Part shown: positions 17,301-22,943 of the stretch, one piece after another
How the letters are laid out: each line of letters starts with the position of its first letter
Position numbering within the stretch: the first letter of the stretch is position 1
Assembly: GCF_022829345.1 (NCBI RefSeq)
Contig: NZ_JAKSXV010000098.1
Span: forward strand, 248,001-312,000
Length of the DNA stretch: 64,000 bases
From: Methylobacterium sp. J-090
GTDB taxonomy: Bacteria; Pseudomonadota; Alphaproteobacteria; Rhizobiales; Beijerinckiaceae
Reading direction: 5' to 3'
Notes under the pieces: generated by a model
Told to the model about the DNA's origin: nothing
The model's input: the letters and a program-made list of their open reading frames with translations, nothing else
Database searches by the model: none
Program-made: the position numbers and the translations under genes

Positions 17301-19490
17301 GGCGACGGTGATCTCCTCGGCGCTGCGACGCAGGGTCTCCGTCGCCTCCAGGGTCCGGGCGCCGAACTGGCCATCAAGGGTCGCGGCGGTGGCCTCGAGG
17401 GTCGAGACCGTCTGCCTGGTGCGGGCTTCGAGCGCATGGCCGAGATCGGACAGGAGCCGGTCGACCTGCGCCGTCGCCTCGCGGGTCCGCTCGGCGATGA
17501 GGCCACCGACGCGGTCGCCGGTGACCGCGAGGGCGCTTTCGAGGCCGCTGCCCCGGACGGTGACGGTCTCGTGCAGCTGGCCGGCCAGGGCCTCGATGCG
17601 CGACGCCAGGGCGCCGCCGCTGCTGTCGATGCCGCTGGTGATGTCGGCGACGGAGCGAGCGAGCCCCTGGCGCACGGCCTCCGCACGGGAATCCAGGGTC
17701 TCGATGAGACCGCTCGCCGTCAGGGCGAACCCGGCCTGAGCGTCGCGGCCACGGGCCTCGATGAGGTCGGCGATGCCGCCGCCCTGGACCGTGATGGTCT
17801 CGTGAAGGCGACCGGTCACGGTCTCGATGCGGTCGGCCAGGGCGCCGCCGTTGCGATCGACGAGGGTGGCCGCTTCCTCGACGGAGCGCATGAGGTTCTC
17901 GCGCAGAGCGTCGGCCCGTGTGCCGAAATCCTCGATGACGCCGCTGGCGGCCCGGGCGAGCTGCTCCTCGGCCTCGCGGCCGCGTGCCACGATGGCGTCG
18001 GAGACGCCGCCGCCGACGGTGGCGATGTCCTGGGTCAGGGTCGAGCCCGTGGCGGCGAAATGCGCGCGCAGGGCGTCGCCGGTCTCGGCGAAGCGGGCGG
18101 TGATCTCGCCGCCTGTGGTCGAGAACTGGGCCGTCAGCTCGCCGCCCCGCGCCAGGAAGGCGTTCTCGAGACCGCGGGCGGAGTCCTCGAAGGTCTTGCG
18201 GACCGCGCTGCCCTCGCGGTTGAGGGTCTCGATCACCTCGGCGCCGGTCTGGGCGAGGGTGCGGGCGACGTCGCCGGCATTGGCAGCGAGGGTGGTGGTG
18301 AGGAGGCCCCCGGTGCGCTCGAAGGCCTGGGTGACCTCCTCGGCGCGGCTCTCCAGGGACTGGGTGAGAGCCGTTCCGACCTCCGACAGGCTGCCGCGCA
18401 CGCCCTCGCTGGTCGCGGCGAGGCGCTGCACGAGGTCGTCGCCCCGGTCCGTCACCAGGCCGACGACGCGGTCGCCCGCCTCGGCGAGGGCCGCCGTAAT
18501 GGCGTCGCCCCGGTCGCCCAGCGCCGTGGTGATGGCTTGTCCGCGCGCGTCGAGGGCGCCGGTGACGCGCTCGCCCGCGTCCGTCACCGCCGCGACGATG
18601 CGCTCGGCGGCACCGTCGAGCTCCTGCGTCAGGTTCTGGTGCGAACCCGTAATGGCCCCCCTCACGCGCTCGGCGTTCGCGACGATGGATTCGCGCTGGG
18701 CGACGAGTTCGTCGACGAGGGAGCGGATGCGGATCTCGTTCTCCGAATAGGCCCGCTCCAGGGTGGCGATCTCGCCGCGCACCAGGGTCTCGAGCTCACC
18801 GGCACGGGCGAGCGCCCGCTCGACGCCGTCGCCGACGGCGGCGACTTCGCGGCGAACGGTCTGCGACATGGTCAGCACGGCGTCGGTGGAGAAGTTCTCG
18901 GGCTCGGCGAGGCGAATGGCGACTTCGCCCACGGCACGCGCCACGAGGCGCATCTCCTGGGCGCGCACGGCCAGCATCGCCATGATGAAGAACAGCACGA
19001 CGGGGCCGAGGAGGGCCGTGGCCGCCACCGCCGATTGCAGGGCCGTGAGCCCGTGCGCGTAGGTCTTCAGGTCCCCGCCGGACTGGCTCCAGGCCAACCC
19101 CAGCAGGCAGGCGAACCACACCGCCGAGACCACGGCCGCGACGAGGTAGGGCAGGGGTGACGGGCGCACCCGCAGAGTCTGCTGCAGGATGCCGATGTTC
19201 TGGCGATCGTCGTTGGCCACCAGCGAGCGGTCGGGCGGCAGCAATCCACCTTCGCGGCGGGGGCGGGTGCGGTCCGGCGGCGGCAGGTCGGAGGCCAAGG
19301 GCTCGTCGAGGCGGGGCGGCAGGGTTCGGCCGCTCGGATCGAGGAGCGGATCACCGTCGCCGACATCGGGAAGGCGCGGTTCGACGCGGGATTCGGAGGT
19401 GTCGGGCGTGAGCATGTCGAGGTTGAGAGCCTGCTCGATCGCGGACAGAGCTGCCTCCGCCGGATCCTTGAGCTTCTTTTCCGTGGCCAT
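11400..19490 (-). CDS. Giant membrane-anchored hendecad-repeat protein, growth pole ring (GPR/RgsE)-like
   Basis: The 2,696-residue product has a charged, proline-rich cytoplasmic N-terminus (residues 1-112) and two membrane segments (about 115-134 and 155-175). About 2,100 residues of helical repeat follow, then a Pro/Ala-rich linker (VQPTPAPSVPAPSAKAP) and a compact conserved C-terminal domain of about 130 residues (TAVDLWERYRRGEPNLFDRR). The repeats are multiples of 11 residues, most clearly 33-residue units of the form R-T-x-A-L-x-x-L-F-D-E-R-L-x-x-L-D-x-L-V-x-x-R, as in apolipoprotein-like domains. The architecture matches Agrobacterium GPR (about 2,100 aa) and Sinorhizobium RgsE, which form a ring at the growing pole. 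Start ATG 19490 has GAGG about 6 nt upstream. Homology is inferred from architecture and recalled features, not a search. Confidence 0.82.
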   Translation of the reverse strand: MATEKKLKDPAEAALSAIEQALNLDMLTPDTSESRVEPRLPDVGDGDPLLDPSGRTLPPRLDEPLASDLPPPDRTRPRREGGLLPPDRSLVANDDRQNIGILQQTLRVRPSPLPYLVAAVVSAVWFACLLGLAWSQSGGDLKTYAHGLTALQSAVAATALLGPVVLFFIMAMLAVRAQEMRLVARAVGEVAIRLAEPENFSTDAVLTMSQTVRREVAAVGDGVERALARAGELETLVRGEIATLERAYSENEIRIRSLVDELVAQRESIVANAERVRGAITGSHQNLTQELDGAAERIVAAVTDAGERVTGALDARGQAITTALGDRGDAITAALAEAGDRVVGLVTDRGDDLVQRLAATSEGVRGSLSEVGTALTQSLESRAEEVTQAFERTGGLLTTTLAANAGDVARTLAQTGAEVIETLNREGSAVRKTFEDSARGLENAFLARGGELTAQFSTTGGEITARFAETGDALRAHFAATGSTLTQDIATVGGGVSDAIVARGREAEEQLARAASGVIEDFGTRADALRENLMRSVEEAATLVDRNGGALADRIETVTGRLHETITVQGGGIADLIEARGRDAQAGFALTASGLIETLDSRAEAVRQGLARSVADITSGIDSSGGALASRIEALAGQLHETVTVRGSGLESALAVTGDRVGGLIAERTREATAQVDRLLSDLGHALEARTRQTVSTLEATAATLDGQFGARTLEATETLRRSAEEITVALGACAAEAAQSLRRSSAGATGELEARTVEAVEIFERRLAATASELSSRTEQAAALLRQLADGVGGDVADRTEASVAALRRTLEEINAELSVRAGEAAGIIDRAAQGIGGDLGARVRDAEAALGNHGRTLGDLIAAHTQEAHSQLATAGRDIVLAITAQGARVSDALGASGERFSETTRTRADAIETVFTDRLAALQDTIARGDIIAERIARDTTALTETVGGQLEEMDRIITVRGQAVAETIGARTREAREALETQLGALEERGAKRTAEIGETFSNLVTHIDGQLGSRATALNEALILRTAEMARIMTEGGRDLVQVLDARADTMAQDIATRSLSLGDALGARAAEITDRLDGQTRDLALRLDEGAARFDTGILSRLEAIGATLEERSRLIDETFGTQAMEAIRLIESRTRAVDEDLAARTRELVDMIVERTGGANTALSQQAQGIRDAFSERADHLGRLIDERTAAMGNELDEKGRAVFGALGSRITELARLLDSGSNALGTLLETRGETILARLREVVAEADRLLGEGEGRLGRTLDGRTSDISSLLDEGVRTVHQLLDDRTGEIRALLDTHAQTLGTSFEDRLAPLQDNLDLRGRRFVETIEASLGSAVGAVDARTRALAALFDERIGQFDEVVEQRGTGLAEAVEARTHALATTFDDRIGRLDALVNQDGGGFATAIDDRIRALSTLFDARIGELDSLVERRSGGLAEAVDGGARTLAALFDHRIGLLGQVVEGRGAQVTDAIDARTNAMAALLDERLGSLDALVDGHGSQIGRALEERTRALASLFDEHLGGLSDLVDGRSQQIGLALDTRAQALAALFDARIGRLDAVVDQHGSGLHDAVETQIRALVTAFDARIGQLQALVNGDGGGFAAAVEERIQALSTLFDTRIGDLDNLVERRSGGFAETVDGRARSLAAMFDHRIGLLGQIVEGRGAQVTDAIDTRTQALSSLFDERLKHLDDLVEGRGAGLARSMESGTEGLRAQFDAMLAAVDGLMDSRTDALTDRVDARTRALTTLFDERLQALDSLVEGRGTRLAESVDNRTQGLRVLFDEMLTALDGLVDSRAETLTDRVDARTHALVALFDERLRVLDGLVGDSAGSLTDRVEERTRTLASLFDEGLARLDGIVDSRSGALTHQVDAKTQALATVFDERLGALDALISGRAAGLARTIEAEGAALTQAVDARSEAFTSRIDSRMKVFASLVASRGDALAAAFDDRQDAYATLVDERSAAMLSAFDERVGRHAALAEAHAAALASALDQRNEAVASLIDGRNSAMTEAFDRRSTALAALVEARGQSLAQRLADSAETITRAIEERGGSLVETLDGRGSDVVTAIATQSERLRAVVDGPAAELVEALTERGHAIERAFAETGAPLVEAIRQRTADLEARSQASAESLLAAIDGGASRAIATLTQANDALRHDVGGVLQRVESANAALTELLAGAGDNLGSIETGLAARIEQVREALGSIASETERASRGVAEQVGQLKAVAQGALREAAELAASLDASGRTLGDLGQTHAAALTGAAGSLETAEVRLSEVLAARGGAIEGVLARIDERSGSLEAETARFDVMIEKTLRAAEERARTIGSGLAETAQGAGARVVEAFEGLRSGADTQGERTAQAVRVAIDEASRQMMAVFETASGRFGESVTGLREMATEIRRELDATRAEIQRGVLDLPRETQDATGEMRRVVSDQIKALGELTTLVARTDRSVDVARPPATPPSPAQAAPVQPTPAPSVPAPSAKAPVRAPAPAAPKATQSMTIVPAPAGRPANVAARTGEAQRAQATGGKAGDRGWLSDLLTRASLDDDGENAEAGPQAATAPVAKGAAEAKNPTDKATAERGRTALETISADIAKMIDHRTAVDLWERYRRGEPNLFDRRIYTAQGRQTFEEVRRRYAGDADFRRTVDRYVAEFERLMADVSRNDRDSKRADAYLTSETGKVYTMLAHASGRFEGA
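14461..15294. repeat. 594-bp internal duplication inside the giant gene
   Basis: Sequence 14461-14700 recurs at 15055-15294 with an exact offset of 594 bp, checked at three points (TCGATGGC at 14461/15055, GAGGCC at 14511/15105, GCGAAGCCGCC at 14671/15265). The offset equals 198 codons or six 33-residue repeat units. The two copies encode near-identical blocks centred on the F-D-H-R-I-G-L-L-G-Q segment. This suggests a recent unequal-recombination expansion within the gene. Confidence 0.85.
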
Positions 19491-19547
19491 GCAACGCCTC
19501 GTCACGCGCGATCTCCCGCATCGGCCGCGCCCGGCGAAGGAGATCAT

Positions 19548-19563
19548 TTTACCAATTTACCAA
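19548..19563 (-). promoter_or_regulatory. Tandem TTTACCAA repeats upstream of the giant gene
   Basis: Two head-to-tail copies of TTTACCAA (19548-19555 and 19556-19563) lie 57-73 bp upstream of the giant gene start, in a locally AT-richer stretch. A partly matching TTAA/GGTTA pair (TTAACGGAATGGTTAC) follows near 19628. The latter is loosely like a CtrA-type site but does not fit TTAA-N7-TTAA exactly. The divergent HPt gene starts 214 bp away. The regulator is unknown. Confidence 0.3.
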
Positions 19564-19776
19564 ACGAACTTTAGACATCGCCGCGGAGGCCGGATACCCG
19601 ACCCGGCGCGTCCGCCGCAAAAACCTTAACGGAATGGTTACCAAGGCCGAGGCCCGGTGCTCCGCCGTCGGCTTTATCCATGGGCCCGCAATGCTTAAAC
19701 GCAAACCAAGGGCGGCGCCGCGCCTGTGGATAGGGCCGCCCGGACATAGCCTCCCGATCCCCACTGAAAAGCACCC

Positions 19777-20103
19777 GTGACACCTCTCGACCAGACACCC
19801 CTCGACCACGACCACCTCGCCCGACAGACCTTCGGCGACGCGGAGCTCGCCCGCGACCTCCTGATGCTGTTCGCCGGTCAGTGCCAGCGCCTCCTGTCGG
19901 AAATCCTCGATCCGTCTCGGCCCATGGCGGAGCGGGCGGACCTCGCCCATACCCTGAAGGGCTCGGCCCTCGGTGTCGGCGCCGGGCGCGTGGCGGCGGC
20001 GAGCGCCGCCGTGGAAGACGCCCTGCGCGCCGGCCGCGATCCGGGGACCGCTCCCCTGGCGGAGGCCGTCGCGGCGGCACTTCAGGCAATCCCGAACGGG
20101 TGA
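19777..20103 (+). CDS. HPt-domain phosphotransfer protein
   Basis: The 108-residue product is a single histidine-containing phosphotransfer domain. The motif A-H-T-L-K-G-S-A-L-G-V-G-A places the phospho-accepting His at residue 58, within a four-helix bundle pattern. Such free-standing HPt proteins relay phosphate between hybrid kinases and response regulators in the cytoplasm. It begins with GTG 19777. It is divergent from the giant GPR-like gene, with which it shares a 286-bp upstream region; a role in cell-cycle or polarity signalling is possible but is only inferred from position. No cognate kinase is in the window. Confidence 0.82.
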   Translation: MTPLDQTPLDHDHLARQTFGDAELARDLLMLFAGQCQRLLSEILDPSRPMAERADLAHTLKGSALGVGAGRVAAASAAVEDALRAGRDPGTAPLAEAVAAALQAIPNG

Positions 20104-20296
20104 CCGGAGCGAACCCGTCGCAGTGGTTGGAATGGAACGGCGCGGCGTGTCCCGCGTAAGCGCAAGGTTGTCGGCCCAAGCGCAGGAATGTCCGTCGCGC
20201 GGCGGCGAGCGCTTGCATTCCGGGGCCTGCCCCTTCAAGGCAGACCTCGCGCCGCACAACCGGCCACACACGCGTTGTACGAGCCCGGAGCCCCTG

Positions 20297-20617
20297 ATGC
20301 CCAAGATCACCTACGTCGACCATACCGGCACGGCCAGGACCGTGGAGGGCGACGTAGGATCGACCGTGATGGAAGCGGCGATCCGCAACAACGTGCCGGG
20401 GATCGACGCCGAATGCGGGGGCGCCTGCGCCTGCGCCACCTGTCACGTCTACGTCGATGACGCCTGGGCCGCCATCGTCGGCCCGGCCGAGGACATGGAG
20501 CAGGACATGCTCGACTTCGCCTCCGACGTGCGCACGACCTCCCGCCTGTGCTGCCAGATCCGGATCAAGCCGGAACTCGACGGCCTCACGGTGACGACGC
20601 CGGCCCGCCAAGGTTGA
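20297..20617 (+). CDS. 2Fe-2S ferredoxin, adrenodoxin/FdxB type
   Basis: This 106-residue protein has the Cx5Cx2C...C cluster-binding pattern (ECGGACACATCHVYVDDAW, then SRLCCQI) of vertebrate-type ferredoxins, in which four cysteines bind the [2Fe-2S] cluster. It carries electrons in the cytoplasm, for instance to P450s, Rieske oxygenases or iron-sulfur assembly. The ATG at 20297 gives the canonical MPKITYVDHTG N-terminus. It could also serve the P450 encoded 8 kb away, although that operon has its own ferredoxin. Its 3' end overlaps the VOC gene on the opposite strand by 32 bp. Confidence 0.92.
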   Translation: MPKITYVDHTGTARTVEGDVGSTVMEAAIRNNVPGIDAECGGACACATCHVYVDDAWAAIVGPAEDMEQDMLDFASDVRTTSRLCCQIRIKPELDGLTVTTPARQG

Positions 20618-21059
20618 GGACAGGGTCGACAGAACGCGTTCCGAGGGCCTCGCAGAGGCGCAGGAGATAGCCGTCGGGGTCCTGCACCAGGACCTGACGG
20701 AGACCGATCTCGACGCTGCCGGCCCGGTACCAGGCATCGTGGACGCCGCGGAACAGCGGCGAGCCCCCGGCCGCGAGGCCCACCAGCACTGGTTCGAGGG
20801 TCGCGACGGTGATCTGCAGGTTGAGGCCCCGGCCCAGCGGCGGCTCCAGGGCGCCCACGGACCAGTTGCCGTTGACGCGGTTGAGCATCACCTGGACGCC
20901 GTCCCGCTCCAGGTAGGCGAAGCCCGCCTCCGGCCGGGCATAGGCGACGACGAAGCCGAGGCCGCCGCACCAGAATTTCAGGCTCCGCTCCAGATCGAAC
21001 ACGTCGAGTTCCGGCACGAGGCCGGCGAAGCCGCCCTCGGGGAGACGGTCCGTCGTCAT
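20586..21059 (-). CDS. VOC-superfamily protein (bleomycin-resistance/glyoxalase-like)
   Basis: The 157-residue protein has the beta-alpha-beta-beta-beta pattern of the vicinal oxygen chelate fold: VPELDVFDLERSLKFWCGGLGF at the start and QVLVQDPDGYLLRLCEALG at the end, as in bleomycin-binding resistance proteins. These may bind toxic compounds or catalyse metal-dependent reactions; the actual ligand is unknown. Its ATG overlaps the VWA gene stop by 4 bp (ATGA), so it is translationally coupled behind that gene. It converges with the ferredoxin gene. Confidence 0.84.
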   Translation of the reverse strand: MTTDRLPEGGFAGLVPELDVFDLERSLKFWCGGLGFVVAYARPEAGFAYLERDGVQVMLNRVNGNWSVGALEPPLGRGLNLQITVATLEPVLVGLAAGGSPLFRGVHDAWYRAGSVEIGLRQVLVQDPDGYLLRLCEALGTRSVDPVLNLGGPASSP

Positions 21060-22231
21060 CGCACCAGTTCACGCATGGCGGAATCGATGCCCTCGATGGT
21101 GAGGGGATACATCCGCCCGCCGACGATCCGGCGGATCATGGCGATGGACTGGGCGTAGCCCCAGTGATCGGCGGGGATGGGGTTCAGCCACACCGCCTTC
21201 GAGAACCGCTCCAGCAGGCGTCCGAGCCAGACCTCGCCGGATTCCGCGTTCCAGTGCTCCACGGAGCCGCCCGGCGTCGCGATCTCGTAAGGGCTCATGG
21301 AGGCGTCACCGACGATCACCACCCGGTAATCCGACGGATAGGTCCGCAGCACCTCCAGCAGGGACACGGTCTCGTCGCGGCGGCGGCGATTGTCCTTCCA
21401 CACGGCCTCGTAGGGACAGTTGTGGAAGTAATAGTGTTCCACGTGCTTGAACTCGGACCGGGCCGCCGAGAACAGCTCTTCGGCGAGCCCGATATGCCAG
21501 TCCATCGACCCGCCCACATCGAGGAAGAGCAGTACCTTGACGGTGTTGCGGCGCTCGGGCCGCAGCTTCACGTCGAGGTAGCCCTTCGCCGCCGTTTCCC
21601 GGATCGTGCCGTCGAGGTCGAGTTCCTCGGCTGCCCCCGTGCGGGCGAAACGGCGCAGGCGCCGCAGGGCCACCCGCATGTTGCGGGTGCCGAGCTCGAC
21701 GCCGTCGTCGAGATCCCGGAACTCGCGCTTGTCCCACACCTTCACCGCGCGGAAGTTGCGGTTGCCGTCCTGGCCGATGCGGATGCCTTCCGGGTTGTAG
21801 CCGTAGGCGCCGAACGGCGAGGTACCGCCGGTGCCGATCCATTTCGAGCCGCCCTCGTGGCGCGCCTTCTGCTCGGCGAGGCGCTGTTTCAGGGTCTCGA
21901 ACAGCGTGTCCCAGCCGAGCGCCTTCAGCTCCGCCTTCTCGTCGTCGGTGAGGTATTTTTCCGCGATGCGGCGCAGCCATTCCTCCGGGATCGCGGAGGG
22001 GTCCGTCGCCTCGCCCACGGTCTCCAGCCCCTTGAAGACGGTGCCGAACACCCGGTCGAACCGGTCGAGGTGGCGCTCGTCCTTCACCAGGGCCGTGCGG
22101 GCCAGCAGGTAGAATTCCTCCACGCGCTTGTCGGCGAGGTCGCGATGGAGGGCCTCCAGCAGGGTCAGAAACTCCCGTAGGGTGACGGGAACCTTTGCCT
22201 CGCGCAGGGCGGTGAAGAACTGGAGTAGCAT
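21056..22231 (-). CDS. VWA-domain protein, CoxE-like
   Basis: The 391-residue protein has an N-terminal helical region starting MLLQFFTALREAKVPVTLREF and a C-terminal von Willebrand A-like domain (about residues 210-390) of the COG3552/CoxE-related type. The metal-site motif reads L-F-L-D-V-G-G-S-M-D, so the first serine of the usual DxSxS MIDAS is glycine. Many such proteins act with a MoxR AAA ATPase in metal-cofactor maturation, but no MoxR gene is adjacent here. I start it at ATG 22231, where family similarity begins. The downstream VOC gene is coupled by a 4-bp overlap. Confidence 0.86.
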   Translation of the reverse strand: MLLQFFTALREAKVPVTLREFLTLLEALHRDLADKRVEEFYLLARTALVKDERHLDRFDRVFGTVFKGLETVGEATDPSAIPEEWLRRIAEKYLTDDEKAELKALGWDTLFETLKQRLAEQKARHEGGSKWIGTGGTSPFGAYGYNPEGIRIGQDGNRNFRAVKVWDKREFRDLDDGVELGTRNMRVALRRLRRFARTGAAEELDLDGTIRETAAKGYLDVKLRPERRNTVKVLLFLDVGGSMDWHIGLAEELFSAARSEFKHVEHYYFHNCPYEAVWKDNRRRRDETVSLLEVLRTYPSDYRVVIVGDASMSPYEIATPGGSVEHWNAESGEVWLGRLLERFSKAVWLNPIPADHWGYAQSIAMIRRIVGGRMYPLTIEGIDSAMRELVR

Positions 22232-22489
22232 GGACCGACAACGCGGCACGACGCGGTCCGGGTCAAGGGACCGGATCACGGCCCTGGGCGCAGGAATACC
22301 CCTGGGAATGGCCGGACGATCCGACATGGTCTGGGCATAACCCGCGATTTCTGTTGATATCCCCGCTAAGACCCTTGGGACCAGTGGGGACGGTGTCATC
22401 GAAATCGAACAATTGGCCCGCAGGCTCTTCGACAAGTTCAGACGCGATGTCGGAGCGACCGATCGACGACGCAATCGAGGGTGACCGGC

Positions 22490-22939
22490 ATGGCACTCGT
22501 CCTTCGCTCTTTGAGCGACTTCAAACGGTTCCTGGCCAAGCCCGGCGCGACGATCCGGGTCGTGCGCAACACCTTCATCGACCGACAGGGGGCGACCTTT
22601 CAGGAAGCCTACCGGCGAAAGGGGATGTACGCACCCCGCACGGTCCAGGCCCTCTCGAAGAAGGCGGCGGTGTTCGGGGTTCAGGGCCATCCGACGACGG
22701 TCTGGCTCTACTGGGACCGCGGCACCCGCAAGTGGCGCTTTGCCGATGACACCGTCGCGATCCCCCTCGACACCGGCCTCGGTCCGCCGGACGAGATCGT
22801 CTACCGCTGCAGCGTCTCCGGCGACACGGACGCGCAGGAGACGCTGACCGGGGCGGAGCCCGACCCGAGGCCGACCACGCGCGAAGCTTTCGCGGGCCGG
22901 CCGATCCTGTCGGACCAAGGCCAAGGGCGCCTGCTCTGA
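22490..22939 (+). CDS. Conserved hypothetical protein
   Basis: The 149-residue product is not recognised. It begins MALVLRSLSDFKRFLAKPG and has a hydrophilic, mixed alpha/beta composition, including a Trp-rich segment (TTVWLYWDRGTRKWRF, about residues 80-95) and a disordered-looking Pro/Thr-rich tail. There is no signal peptide or membrane segment. GAGG lies before both the ATG at 22490 and an alternative GTG at 22481. It is divergent from the VWA gene (258 bp) and ends 4 bp before the stop of the TonB receptor gene on the other strand. Codon use is like that of neighbouring genes, so it is probably real. Confidence 0.65.
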   Translation: MALVLRSLSDFKRFLAKPGATIRVVRNTFIDRQGATFQEAYRRKGMYAPRTVQALSKKAAVFGVQGHPTTVWLYWDRGTRKWRFADDTVAIPLDTGLGPPDEIVYRCSVSGDTDAQETLTGAEPDPRPTTREAFAGRPILSDQGQGRLL

Positions 22940-22943
22940 CGGT

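Noticed and set aside
15339-19160. Long plus-strand open frame (about 1,270 codons) opposite the giant gene
   Set aside because: It mirrors the repeats on the other strand; high GC and the periodic repeat remove stop codons. Its composition (Ala/Gly/Arg) and lack of domains mark it as a shadow.
20134-20159. EcfG promoter upstream of the 2Fe-2S ferredoxin
   Set aside because: GGAAC is present but the -10 reads CGTA after 16 bases and lies 140 bp from the gene, so it was judged a chance match.
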